DNA of 29,499 bases from Bacillus sp. X1(2014) (GTDB lineage Bacteria; Bacillota; Bacilli; Bacillales_B; DSM-18226), in assembly GCF_007678255.1 (NCBI RefSeq), contig NZ_VEED01000034.1, positions 1 through 29,499 of the forward strand. Reading direction: 5' to 3'. The stretch's first letter is position 1. The number at the start of each line of letters is the position of its first letter. Of this stretch, positions 13,985-22,027 are shown in pieces. A model generated the notes under the pieces. That model was not told the DNA's origin. It did no database searches and was given only the letters and a program-made list of their open reading frames with translations. The translations under genes and the position numbers were made by a program.

Positions 13985-15058
13985 TTAACGAGGTTCCATA
14001 CCCCAGAAAATTTCTTCGCTCTTTGTAAAAGATTGAAGAAATTCTCTATCTACAAGTTGTGAACGGTAAGCTCGAATAGCCTTTAGCTTTTGAAGTGCAA
14101 CATCTTCATTCAGAGGCACTCTTTCTGGCGGAGGCCATGGAACAAAGCGAGGAATAGGAATTCCTTTAAAATCAAGTGCTTCATGATGAGCAAAAGGATC
14201 TCGTGGCGTAACCCCTTGGGGCCATGGCCATTCGGAATCAGGTCCACTGTGGATTAAATAGGTATGAACACGACCTTTATACCCTAAAACTTTAATTGCG
14301 TCTCGAACAAACCAGTTAACTGCCATGTGGTCAAGGTGTTGATCGGCTGCATGAGTGACATAGATCTCTTTCGGCTGAAAAATCTGAATGAGATCCATCG
14401 TATCAGAGAGTGCGAATTTCTTCAGATAGGGTGCAGGTTTTCCATATGCAAGCCTGTGATAGTCAATTTGGGCAAGTCCATAGGTTTCATATTTAAGAGT
14501 AGTGGGCGACTGGAAATAATTAGAGCCTTCACTCTGGTATACCTTATTTACCCCTCCGTCAGGGTACCCTAGAAAAGTAATATTGGAAGGGTTTAGTCCC
14601 AGCGTCTTAGTAGCAGTATACACTTCCAACTGGCGTACCCTTGACAATTCAAGGTAATCCCAAGAACTAAGATTATCAATATTCTTGTTCACTAGCATGG
14701 AAGCAGCTTTTGTGTAACCATCACCATTCGTAAAGATGACTACATGAACTCGCTTTCCCGCTGCCAATGCATGCATAATCAATCCCCCACAGCCAAGCGT
14801 CTCATCATCGGGATGTGGAGCGAAAATCATGATGTCTACCGAATTAACGCTAACACCTAAATTACGTGTAAGATTACCTGAAACAGCTCGTGGTGAATAA
14901 AATGGTGCTAAGGGTATTTGTGGTGTTAAAAAGGCTGGTTCTGATAAGTGATGGGGCGGTTGGTGATACGGATTAAAGTGCATCCTATCAAATTGATGAG
15001 ATTTTTTTGAGTTGGGCGAATAAATAGTAGAAACCTGATGTAATTCAGATTTATTCAC
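13985..15058 (-). CDS. PIG-L family deacetylase
   Basis: 357-residue zinc-dependent deacetylase of the PIG-L/LmbE superfamily, which removes acetyl groups from N-acetylglucosaminyl substrates. The metal motif APHPDDE is at residues 80-86 and the HAADQHLDH segment at 236-244; GYPDGG near 165 is also typical. The N-terminal 70 residues are polar and proline/histidine-rich, without a signal peptide, and are not typical of BshB-type enzymes. The chain is much longer than bacillithiol deacetylases (about 230 residues), so a sugar or glycan substrate other than GlcNAc-malate is likely. GAGGAGG 7 nt before a GTG start is clear. It stands alone and opposite to the repeats. Confidence 0.85.
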   Translation of the reverse strand: MNKSELHQVSTIYSPNSKKSHQFDRMHFNPYHQPPHHLSEPAFLTPQIPLAPFYSPRAVSGNLTRNLGVSVNSVDIMIFAPHPDDETLGCGGLIMHALAAGKRVHVVIFTNGDGYTKAASMLVNKNIDNLSSWDYLELSRVRQLEVYTATKTLGLNPSNITFLGYPDGGVNKVYQSEGSNYFQSPTTLKYETYGLAQIDYHRLAYGKPAPYLKKFALSDTMDLIQIFQPKEIYVTHAADQHLDHMAVNWFVRDAIKVLGYKGRVHTYLIHSGPDSEWPWPQGVTPRDPFAHHEALDFKGIPIPRFVPWPPPERVPLNEDVALQKLKAIRAYRSQLVDREFLQSFTKSEEIFWGMEPR

Positions 15059-15369
15059 CTTAATTCCTCCTCTATATTAGTAGTAAGAACTCTTTCTAGA
15101 AGAATTTCCAGTTAATGTTGATTGGATCCTCTAAAATTCACTCCCTTAAGATTTTCAAGACCAGTCTTTCGGCTTCCCCATTTATATACATTTATGTTTT
15201 ATCCTTGTTTTACTTACTTGATAGGGAATCAGAAGTAAAGAACCACATTTATAATTATGGATATATGTGTTATCCATTTTCTACAAGAGGAGGGATCCTC
15301 ATGCTTCTTTGAAATGCCTCTAATTGAATATCCAAAAATGGCTAAGTATGGAGGAGACTCAGCGAATGA
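15059..15369. other. Spacer upstream of the PIG-L gene
   Basis: It holds the minus-strand ribosome site (GAGGAGG at about 15066-15072). A strong plus-strand site AGAGGAGGGATCCTC at 15285-15299 opens only a three-codon frame (ATG CTT CTT TGA). No supported gene was found. Confidence 0.35.
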
Positions 15370-15567
15370 CACCTTCATTTTTTACCGACACGAATTCATT
15401 ATGTCTATTTTATGATGGGTAATGGTGCTTCAATTACTGATTTTTTTGTTTCTAATGATCGATACCCTGCTCAAACGTTTGTTAAAAGTACATATAGTTG
15501 GCAAAGTGGAATGTACAGTACAACAATTATTGCGAAACTAAAGCTCCATAGAGGGCTAACAGGATAG
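15370..15567 (+). pseudogene. Possible C-terminal gene remnant
   Basis: An open frame without a proper start reads protein-like: IHYVYFMMGNGASITDF, VSNDRYPAQTFVKSTYSW, QSGMYSTTIIAKLK. A different frame just upstream reads MAKYGGDSANDTFIFYRHEF. They look like pieces of a decayed secreted or cell-surface gene, but I cannot name a family. The stop TAG at 15565-15567 lies inside the repeat module at 15553, as for other genes here. Confidence 0.3.
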
Positions 15568-15581
15568 TTTTGTCCCAATAA
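15553..15581 (+). repeat. Intergenic repeat, single module
   Basis: GGCTAACAGGATAGTTTTG followed by TCCCAATAAC. A degenerate module 46 nt before the cardiolipin synthase gene. Confidence 0.6.
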
Positions 15582-15626
15582 CAAAAACTAACAAAATGAA
15601 AACGAGATATATAAAGGAGATTACAT

Positions 15627-16853
15627 ATGTTGAAAAAGATACGGAAAATCCTACAAGTACTCCTAATTGTATTTATCTGTGCATCTTTAATTTTGCTTGT
15701 TTGGGGGAAAATTGACAGAACAGTAGCCGAAAAAAGGATGGTATTTGACCAGCAGCCCATCCAATACCCGATTCGTCAAAGTAATATTACTATGTATACG
15801 GACGGGAAACAGTTAAACAATCAATTATTCTCAGATATCAGGAAAGCAAAACATTACGTGCATATCAACTTTTTCTCTATTGCTGATGATAAAGTAAGTC
15901 ATCAGTTTCTAGATTTATTGAAGCAAAAAAGCCAAGAAGGTGTAGAAGTATATTATGCAGTGGACAGGCTGGGTGGAATTTTACTTAAGAAAAGGGAAAG
16001 AGAATTATTGGTTAAAGCAGGAGTGCATTTTACGTATTACAATAAGCCTGCTTTTCCTTATCTTTTTGCTTCTTTGGATCGTCGGAATCATCGCCGTATT
16101 TCAATTATTGATGGAAGGATTGGTTACATTGGCGGATTTAACATAGGCAAGAAGTATTTAGGGGAAAAAGTAAAACTCGGTCATTGGAGAGATTATCACC
16201 TTCAAATACGAGGAGAAGGAGTGCAAGATCTAGAACATCAATTTGTGTTAGACTGGAAGAAAAACACAGAACAGCAGATTCCTATACACCCTGTGACGAA
16301 GGAAAAGGGAGCAACCTCTCATCGATATACTGCATATTATAGCGGAGAAAAACTTGGTGAAGATTATGCAATGCTGTTTCATCAAGCAAAAGAGTCTATC
16401 AATATAATAACACCTTATTTTATATTAAATGACAGAACTATTTGGAACTCATTAGTGGAGGCAAGAAAAAGAGGGGTTCGTGTTAAAATTCTGTTCTCAC
16501 CTCATTCGGATGCACTGTTAGTTAAAGAGGCAGCGTATCCATACATTCGAAAAGCATTAAAACAGGGAATAGAAGTATACGGTTATAAAAAGGGAGTGAT
16601 TCACGGTAAAGTATTCTTGATTGATAAATACGTATTAATGGTAGGGACCGTAAATTTTGATTCGCGCTCGTTTCATTTAAATGAAGAAATGAACTGCTAT
16701 ATCCATGACCCTGTCTTTATTTCTAAAATAAAACCGGTCATCAATGAAGACTTCCAAAATTCAAAGCGAGTAACATCCTCTGAGGTCAATCAATTATCTA
16801 TAAAAGAAAAACTGAAAGAAAAGTTTGCGAAAATGATTGAGTATTATTTGTAA
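15627..16853 (+). CDS. Cardiolipin synthase-like phospholipase D protein
   Basis: 408 residues. One N-terminal membrane helix (about residues 8-27) is followed by two phospholipase D domains, as in minor Bacillus cardiolipin synthases of the YwjE kind, which join two phosphatidylglycerols. The second HKD motif is complete: H326-G-K328, then D333, with the usual GTVNFDSRSF after it. The first is H155-R-R157, then D162, with Arg where the consensus has Lys, then GYIGGFNIG. Whether Arg157 is normal in this subfamily should be checked. AAGGAG at 15615-15620 supports the ATG. A single-gene unit between repeat loci at 15553 and 17064. Confidence 0.85.
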   Translation: MLKKIRKILQVLLIVFICASLILLVWGKIDRTVAEKRMVFDQQPIQYPIRQSNITMYTDGKQLNNQLFSDIRKAKHYVHINFFSIADDKVSHQFLDLLKQKSQEGVEVYYAVDRLGGILLKKRERELLVKAGVHFTYYNKPAFPYLFASLDRRNHRRISIIDGRIGYIGGFNIGKKYLGEKVKLGHWRDYHLQIRGEGVQDLEHQFVLDWKKNTEQQIPIHPVTKEKGATSHRYTAYYSGEKLGEDYAMLFHQAKESINIITPYFILNDRTIWNSLVEARKRGVRVKILFSPHSDALLVKEAAYPYIRKALKQGIEVYGYKKGVIHGKVFLIDKYVLMVGTVNFDSRSFHLNEEMNCYIHDPVFISKIKPVINEDFQNSKRVTSSEVNQLSIKEKLKEKFAKMIEYYL

Positions 16854-17063
16854 AAACTAAGTATTTTAATTTTAGACTGCATTTTATTAGAATAAATTAT
16901 ATTACTTACACTAAAATAGAATGCTATGGTGAGGAACATTGTTTTATTCTCTTTTTTAATTAGGCTATGTAAAGGGGTACTCATTTTTAATACCATTTAA
17001 GAACGATATTCTCTAAACCAAAAACTTATCAGCTTAGCGTTGTAAATCCGCATTTTCCTGATG
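16854..17063. other. Spacer after cardiolipin synthase gene
   Basis: No gene or clear terminator. AAGGGGTAC at 16972-16980 is the exact inverse of GTACCCCTT at 17064-17072, the left edge of the next repeat copy, so an 83-nt segment is bounded by a perfect 9-bp inverted repeat. It may be the left part of a longer element. Confidence 0.4.
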
Positions 17064-17150
17064 GTACCCCTTGTAAATAAGTCTGTGAAAAAATGTACTT
17101 AAACTAACGGGTGAAATAGATAAAGATTGAGATAGCTGGAGCAGGTTAGG
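17064..17150 (+). repeat. Intergenic repeat, extended left form
   Basis: GTACCCCTTGTAAATAAG, then TGTGAAAAAATGTAC, TTAAACTAACGGGTGAA and, without a clear terminator, GGAGCAGGTTAGGGG. It shares about 45 bp with 7518-7565. Confidence 0.75.
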
Positions 17151-17406
17151 GGTAGACAAAATCTTATTGCCCCTATCCTTGCTGAAGGATATGCAAAAAA
17201 GGATTCAAAAGGTGAGTACCAATTAGAGGGATATTGGTTATTACCAGGGCAGCAAATTGAATTCTGGTACGAAGGATGATTACGACCCAGAAACAAGTCA
17301 TTACTTAATTTCCGAAATTGGAGTTGATAAGGAAATATATTATATTGAATCCTTAAGAAAAGAAGTAAATATTGAAGGGGTAAAAATTCGGTTAGGAACT
17401 TATTAA
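17151..17406 (+). pseudogene. Frameshifted gene remnant, unknown
   Basis: Two adjacent frames together read like one protein end. The first is NLIAPILAEGYAKKDSKGEY, then LEGYWLLPGQQIEFWYEG, and stops at 17277-17279. The second continues at once with YDPETSHYLISEIGVDKEIY and YIESLRKEVNIEGVKIRLGTY to TAA at 17404. A one-base change at GGATGATTACG would join them. There is no start or ribosome site, so the 5' part is lost, replaced by the repeat module at 17141-17150. The family is not recognised. Confidence 0.6.
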
Positions 17407-17431
17407 AGAATAAAAAAATGTTTTTTTATTG

Positions 17432-17490
17432 AACTAACAGGGGCTTTACTTGAAGAAACTGAATTTCCGGACCTAAATGTGGTCTTTTTT
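17432..17490 (+). repeat. Intergenic repeat with terminator
   Basis: AACTAACAGGGGCTTTAC and TTGAAGAAACTG, then GGACC-TAAATGT-GGTC with a seven-T run (17469-17490). Its centre GGGGCTTTACTTGAAGAA is the best guide to the intact form of the module split by the intron at 9237/11180. Confidence 0.75.
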
Positions 17491-17710
17491 TATGCTGTTC
17501 TCTTTTTTCTTAAAGATTGTATTTTTTCAAACTTTACGGTTAAAGTAATCATTCTATACCAATTTTTCATTAGCTTTTGATTGCTTGATTTTGCATTTTT
17601 TTAATGATCCTTAATCCAAATTGTTTTACCGGTATGATTTACTTAATCTTACGTCATCATCTTAGATTTAGGCTATATTAAATCCTGATGTTGATCTTTA
17701 CGATAAGAAA
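17491..17710. other. AT-rich spacer, nothing recognised
   Basis: No coding frame with a ribosome site, no module, and no strong hairpin until the terminator at 17712. Probably non-functional or decayed DNA. Confidence 0.4.
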
Positions 17711-17731
17711 ACCGCCTCGTTGAAGAGGCGG
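17706..17731 (-). terminator. Terminator of the DHFR-like gene
   Basis: On the minus strand CCGCCTC, loop TTCAAC, GAGGCGG, then TTTTCTTATCG: a GC-rich 7-bp stem 47 nt after the minus-strand stop. Confidence 0.85.
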
Positions 17732-17777
17732 CTTATTGAGCTATCCTATCCGTCGTAATCTGCTTTAGGAGAAAAGG

Positions 17778-18353
17778 TCATCTAACCGTCTGGTAAACGA
17801 GGGCTATGGCTCCAGAATCAAATGTCTTGTTTTCGATCAGTTTAAGATTGACCTTCTCCTTAAGACCTTGGAATAACGGCAAGCCGCTGCCGATCAGGAC
17901 GGGAGAAACCGTAATTTTATACTCATCTATTAAATCAAGTTGCATAAGGTAGTGTGCTAACCTAGGACTGCCAAGGATGACCATATCCTTGCCTGGCTGC
18001 TGTTTGAGGTTCTTGATCTCTTCCTTGACATCTTCTTTCACCAGTCTGGAATTGTTCCATTCGACTTTCTCCAACGTCGTGGAAAAAACGATTTTGGGTG
18101 TCTTTTCGATCCACTCGGCATGATTCCGTTCATGCTGCGAAGCTGAGGGGTCAGAAGGCACAGATGTCCAGTAACTGTACATCATCTGATAAGTCTCACG
18201 TCCCCATATGACAGTGTCGGCAGTACTCAGAATTTCTTTCGCGTGTTTCTCCAAGTCAGCATCGTATGAAACCCAGCCAATGTCCATTTCTCCGTTCGGA
18301 CCTTCTACAAAACCGTCAAGCGATGCGTGCAGAAATAGAACGAGTTTTCTCAT
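17778..18353 (-). CDS. Dihydrofolate reductase-like (RibD C-terminal) protein
   Basis: 191-residue NADPH-binding reductase of the RibD_C/DHFR-like family (Bacillus YyaP and YwjB kind). It has the family start MRKLVLFLHASLDGFVEGPNGEMDW-like region, then ADTVIWGRETYQMM at about residues 46-59, KIVFSTTLEKVEW at about 86-98, DMVILGSPRLAHYLM at about 122-136 and SPVLIGSGLPLFQGL at about 153-167. AAAGGAG 7 nt before the ATG at 18353 sets the start and rules out the longer frame to 18494. Its GC content is visibly higher than that of its neighbours and stop and terminator are GC-rich, which may mean recent acquisition. Physiological substrate unknown. Confidence 0.85.
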   Translation of the reverse strand: MRKLVLFLHASLDGFVEGPNGEMDIGWVSYDADLEKHAKEILSTADTVIWGRETYQMMYSYWTSVPSDPSASQHERNHAEWIEKTPKIVFSTTLEKVEWNNSRLVKEDVKEEIKNLKQQPGKDMVILGSPRLAHYLMQLDLIDEYKITVSPVLIGSGLPLFQGLKEKVNLKLIENKTFDSGAIALVYQTVR

Positions 18354-18475
18354 TTTTAGTCTCCTTTGTTCATGAGGGAATTTTTTTTCATACTTCTTTA
18401 CTTCCAATGTAAGTATAACCAATTTTTTATAAATTTTGGTAAAAAAAGTTCTATAAGTTACACTAATTAAAATAA

Positions 18476-18509
18476 AGTGGGACGGTGCCAACATCAGTCC
18501 CGTTTTGTT
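18476..18509 (+). terminator. Possible terminator hairpin
   Basis: GTGGGAC, a 13-nt loop, then GTCCCGTTTTGTTTTG. A short GC stem (GGGAC/GTCCC) with T-rich tail, upstream of the repeat at 18522. No plus-strand gene precedes it directly. Confidence 0.35.
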
Positions 18510-18521
18510 TTGTTAAAGAGA

Positions 18522-18628
18522 AGATTGTGAAGAACTACACTTAAACAAACGGGTGCAAGGGTTGAAGATCCAAGCTGCCAACGTGGGCGGCTTTTCTTGT
18601 GCTAACAGAGCAGGTTACTTCAATAAGC
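18522..18628 (+). repeat. Intergenic repeat, complete copy
   Basis: ATTGTGAAGAACTACAC, TTAAACAAACGGGTGCAAGG and GTTGAAGATCC; terminator AAGCTGCC-AACGTG-GGCGGCTTTT (18572-18594); then GCTAACAGAGCAGGTTAC and TTCAATAAG. All parts of the family plan are present. Confidence 0.85.
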
Positions 18629-18741
18629 ACAATAGGATCATTCTGACACTAGATCCTACAACATTTCATAATCTGTTTTCGATAAATATTTTTAATAAAA
18701 ATTTGAAAAAATAAGTTCATCATGAAAGAGGAGCTTATCCA

Positions 18742-19542
18742 ATGAAAAAAATTTTGTTCATTAGCGTGGTTTTATTGATTTCTTTTTTCTCCTTTCAAGT
18801 AAATTCGGATGCATTCGATAACAGTCGAGAAGAATATGAAAAAACTGGGCGTGTTATTTGGGAAGTAAACACAAAAGAAAAGTTAGTTGCCCTTACTTTC
18901 GATGATGGACCTCATCCTGTTTTCACTACTCAAATACTTAATATATTAGCAAAACATGATGCTAAAGCTACATTTTTTGTGGCTGGCAATAAAGTAGTCA
19001 GATTTCCAGATCTTTTAAAGAGAGAAGTTAAAGAAGGACATGAAATTGCCAATCATACATTCCATCATATTTATGGCAATATAACCTCTGCAAAACTATC
19101 CTCTGAATTGGATGAAACAGATAAAATTATTAAGAAATTCACTGGTTTAAAACCGTCTCTCTATCGACCCGTGGGGGGGTTTTATAATGATGTAATTATT
19201 AATACCGCTATAAAAAATGGAAAAGAGGTCGTATTATGGTCATGGAATCAAGATTCTCGTGATTGGGCAGATCCTCCAGCAAGTCAAATTTACAGTAAAA
19301 TAAAAAACGGAGTAAAACCAGGTAATATCATTATTTTTCATGATTGGCATGGTAGTGAATATACTCAAACCTGTGTTACAACCAAAGCCTTAGAAAATAT
19401 TTTGGAGTTTTTAGACAAGAACGGGTATAAATGTGTAACGGTAACTGAATTGCTCTACCGATCAACGCAAATACTCCCAGAGTCTTTTGGAATCTATCCT
19501 TCAAAGAAAGGAAAAACTTCTCACATTAATTTAATATTTTAA
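18742..19542 (+). CDS. Secreted polysaccharide deacetylase (NodB/CE4)
   Basis: 266 residues. Residues 1-24 are a signal peptide or N-terminal anchor (KKILFISVVLLISFFSFQVNSDA). The NodB domain is complete: TFDDGP at 52-57 with the catalytic and metal aspartates, NHTFHH at 104-109 with metal histidines 105 and 109, YRPVGGF at 141-147, DSRDW at 171-175 and IIFHDW at 197-202. It should act on peptidoglycan or chitin-like GlcNAc polymers outside the membrane. GAGGAG at 18729-18734 supports the ATG. It lies 114 nt after a complete repeat copy; downstream is a decayed VOC gene. Which polymer it acts on cannot be told. Confidence 0.9.
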   Translation: MKKILFISVVLLISFFSFQVNSDAFDNSREEYEKTGRVIWEVNTKEKLVALTFDDGPHPVFTTQILNILAKHDAKATFFVAGNKVVRFPDLLKREVKEGHEIANHTFHHIYGNITSAKLSSELDETDKIIKKFTGLKPSLYRPVGGFYNDVIINTAIKNGKEVVLWSWNQDSRDWADPPASQIYSKIKNGVKPGNIIIFHDWHGSEYTQTCVTTKALENILEFLDKNGYKCVTVTELLYRSTQILPESFGIYPSKKGKTSHINLIF

Positions 19543-19555
19543 AAATATACTTTTT

Positions 19556-20123
19556 CAGATCGGTTTTGTGCAAAATGGATTCCGTATTTCTCAACGCATA
19601 GGAAAATACAATGGCGATTTTCAAGTCCTTAATCCTCCATTAGCGTAGGATGATTTTCGTTAAAAAAAGATTCTTTTTCGTATTATTGAGGCAAGAAAAG
19701 GGGCAGTAAATATTACTTTTGGTTTTGGAAAGAAGATTATGTTTGACCATATTGGCTTTTTAGTTTCAGAAGAAGAACAAGGTGATATATGTGAAAATGC
19801 AGCAAAAATGAATTGGGAGGTTGATAAAGGGGAACGTCGAACCTTTATTGCAACACCATACAATTTTAGAATTGAACTTCAAACCAATGAAGATGCAGTA
19901 GATTCCTTTAATCACCAGGTTAAAATCCAGGAATTTAAAATTAACAACAAAAAAAGCTGGATTAGAAAGCGACCTTTTTTCTTTGTTCGGTAATTCTGCA
20001 TATTACATGAGTTCAGAAGTTGGAGATGTGGTTACAATTAAACAAGCGGTAATAAAAAACCTCATTTCATCACCTATTGAAGACCCTAATTGCGTTGAAA
20101 TTACAAGTGACCAAGGTTTTTAG
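19556..20123 (+). pseudogene. Decayed VOC (glyoxalase-like) gene
   Basis: One protein can be followed through breaks. IGFVQNGFRISQRIGKYNGD and FQVLNPPLA run into two in-frame stops (about 19646 and 19661). The same frame then gives EARKGAVNITFGFGKK and MFDHIGFLVSEEEQGDICEN, then TFIATPYNFRIELQTNEDAV. Near 19965-19980 a run of A or T shifts the frame, and LESDLFSLFGNSAYYMSSEV and TIKQAVIKNLISSPIEDPNCV continue to TAG at 20121. DHIGFLV and FRIELQT are VOC metal-site regions. With two stops, one frameshift and no start it is nonfunctional. The stop directly abuts the repeat at 20124. Confidence 0.82.
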
Positions 20124-20200
20124 TTTGTGAAAAGATGTATTTAAACAAACGGGTGGGTTAGGTGAATAAGAGGAGGACCGTCAAGAGACGGCCTTTTTAT
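20124..20200 (+). repeat. Intergenic repeat with terminator
   Basis: TTTGTGAAAAGATGTAT and TTAAACAAACGGGTGGGTTAG, then GTGAATAAG and GGACCGTC-AAGA-GACGGCC with TTTTT (20174-20197). Confidence 0.85.
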
Positions 20201-20269
20201 TTACTTTTATTGTTCCCTCTATTGTGCATTTCCACTGAATAACTAGCTAATTTAATATGCTTGTGTTGA

Positions 20270-20458
20270 TTAGTCCTCACTTGTATCTAAATAAGGTTTG
20301 CCGCCAGTGTAACTAGAGTGAGTTGAAGGGTCCTCACTTGTTGTGTCTAAATAAGGATTATTAATCTGAATGGAAGGGTTCTTACTGGTATCTAAATATG
20401 GAAGTCCTCCAACATAATTATCAGATTCTCTTGGCAGTTTATGATCTTGTTCTCGCAT
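20270..20458 (-). CDS. Small protein with three PYLDT repeats
   Basis: 62 residues, very hydrophilic and probably unstructured. PYLDT(S/T) occurs at residues 20-25, 35-40 and 55-60, each preceded by Gly-Gly or Asn-Asn, and SEDPS/KNPS linkers alternate between them. AGGTGATT about 6 nt before the ATG on the minus strand is a strong ribosome site. The family is not known to me. The repeated tyrosine and proline motif recalls short spore or surface-layer peptides, but this is only an impression. It is read toward the repeat at 20124. Confidence 0.65.
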   Translation of the reverse strand: MREQDHKLPRESDNYVGGLPYLDTSKNPSIQINNPYLDTTSEDPSTHSSYTGGKPYLDTSED

Positions 20459-20610
20459 AAAAAATCACCTCCGTTATTATATGTTGTGTGGTTGAAGTGA
20501 TAAATATCAGTAGTATGGTGGTTTCAGTTGGTTAAATTCGGTACCATGTAATGGGTAATACATATAATAACTACAGTTAATCTAATAAATTTAGACGAGG
20601 AGAAAATTTT

Positions 20611-20937
20611 ATGCTTACCGAAGCCGATGCATTTAGAGTAGGCGATATAATAACTGTAATGCTCATTGGACAATTGCCCACACCATGTGATGAGGTAAAA
20701 GAACTCGTAAATTACCCCGCAAATGAAATTGGTTCTGCTCGAATTTTTCTTAGAGAGGGCAGAAAATCCGGAATGGAAAATATGTACTGTACCCAGGGAT
20801 TGGGGGGAATATGGAGTATAAATTCATTGATTCGTGACAGATATTCTAAGACAGTTGAGATTTTTATAAATGACCATTTTGTGAGGAAAATTCGGGTCAT
20901 AGAAATCTCACAAACAGGCTGGCATAACATACATTGA
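20611..20937 (+). CDS. Hypothetical protein, 108 aa
   Basis: Not recognised. Soluble, mixed alpha/beta, without signal peptide. Notable parts are EADAFRVGDIITVMLIGQLPTPCDEV, an RIFLREGRKSGMENMYCTQGLGG stretch and a C-terminal EIFINDHFVRKIRVIEIS. Two cysteines (about residues 26 and 60) are not in a metal motif. GAGGAG 8 nt before the ATG is a good start. A short hairpin with T-run follows at 20980. A single-gene unit. Confidence 0.65.
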   Translation: MLTEADAFRVGDIITVMLIGQLPTPCDEVKELVNYPANEIGSARIFLREGRKSGMENMYCTQGLGGIWSINSLIRDRYSKTVEIFINDHFVRKIRVIEISQTGWHNIH

Positions 20938-20979
20938 TTGATAGTTTACCCTTTTTCATATATAGTTTACACATTTTAT

Positions 20980-21000
20980 CTACCTGTATGGGTAGTTTTT
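20980..21000 (+). terminator. Weak terminator
   Basis: CTACC, loop TGTATG, GGTAG, then TTTTTC: only 5 bp. It is 43 nt after the stop at 20937. Confidence 0.45.
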
Positions 21001-21146
21001 CTTTGAATGAATTATTGCTATCTTTCTGAAATTTGGTTTGATTGTGAAGAAACAGCTTTTCATATTATGAAAAAGGGCTGGTTAGTGTAACATCACATAA
21101 TGAAGTATGATAGTGAAAATATACGTTTTTAAAAAAGAAGATTAAA

Positions 21147-21965
21147 ATGAAGAATAGATTTTCAATTGGAGAAATGGCTAAACTCCATAATACGACTATA
21201 AAAACCCTTAGATATTATGATGAAATTGATTTATTAAAACCTATACATACGGATAGAAACAACGGTTATAGATACTATTCCACAGAACAATTTGAACATT
21301 TGAACACGATTCATTATTTAAAGGAACTAGGTTTTTCGTTAAATGAGATTAAAGGACATCTGAAACACAGGGATATCGACGGTTTTCTGTATCTCTTAGA
21401 GGAACAGAAACGATTAACTGAAGAAAAGATGAAAGAACTGGAACGAATTAACCGAAGGTTCCAAAATCGAATCAAAGACATTAAATTAGCACGAGAGGTA
21501 AAGGAATTAGAAGTTCCATTCATAAAGGAGAGAAAAGAGAGAAGGATAGTTAGATTAATGGAAAGGATCAGTTCTGAACCAGAGCTGGAAGTTTCCTTGC
21601 GACGATTGGAAAGTTTGTCAAATATGAGTTCTTCCATATTTATTGGGGGAGTGGGCCTTACGATAAGTATTAATAATATATTAAATAACAAGTTCAATGA
21701 ATATAACTCTATTTTTATTTTAGTCGAGGATGATGATATTCAAAGTCCTTTAGTTACTAGTCTTCCAGAAGGAAAGTATGCATGTATTTATTATAACGGC
21801 AATCATAACAAATCCTCTGAATATTATAGTTCCTTACTGAAATGTATTCAAGATAACGGTTTCCAAATTATAGGGGACTCCATTGAAAGAACCATAATTG
21901 ACCATTATATCTCCGGTAGTAAAGAAGACTATCTGACAGAGATACAAATACCAATAAAGTGTTGA
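21147..21965 (+). CDS. MerR-family regulator, BmrR/BltR-like
   Basis: 272-residue transcription activator. The N-terminal MerR winged helix is clear: FSIGEMAKLHNTTIKTLRYYDEIDLLKP, then GYRYYSTEQFEHL and LGFSLNEIK (residues 5-70). A dimerisation coiled coil runs from about 78 to 115 (EEQKRLTEEKMKELERINRRF). The C-terminal part (about 120-270) resembles a GyrI-like effector-binding domain with EGKYACIYYNG, as in multidrug-sensing BmrR. No transporter is adjacent; the YdfK-like gene follows 63 nt later, beyond a terminator-like hairpin. The ribosome site is weak (AAGAAG). It contains no CxC metal site, so an organic ligand is more likely. Confidence 0.88.
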   Translation: MKNRFSIGEMAKLHNTTIKTLRYYDEIDLLKPIHTDRNNGYRYYSTEQFEHLNTIHYLKELGFSLNEIKGHLKHRDIDGFLYLLEEQKRLTEEKMKELERINRRFQNRIKDIKLAREVKELEVPFIKERKERRIVRLMERISSEPELEVSLRRLESLSNMSSSIFIGGVGLTISINNILNNKFNEYNSIFILVEDDDIQSPLVTSLPEGKYACIYYNGNHNKSSEYYSSLLKCIQDNGFQIIGDSIERTIIDHYISGSKEDYLTEIQIPIKC

Positions 21966-21993
21966 CCTTCCCCTTACAGGAGGGTCTATATTT
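21964..21993 (+). terminator. Hairpin at MerR stop codon
   Basis: GACCTTCC, loop CCTTACA, GGAGGGTC (8 bp, one T-G), then TATATTTTT. It overlaps the TGA and may attenuate readthrough into the YdfK-like gene. Confidence 0.6.
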
Positions 21994-22027
21994 TTGGTTA
22001 AGAAAAGTATATAAAAGGAGAATGATT

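Noticed and set aside
15115..15312. 65-codon plus-strand frame upstream of the cardiolipin synthase region
   Set aside because: No ribosome site, no recognisable domain, and it spans the promoter region of the minus-strand PIG-L gene.
21314..21697. 127-codon minus-strand frame inside the MerR gene
   Set aside because: Antisense shadow of a clearly recognisable regulator.
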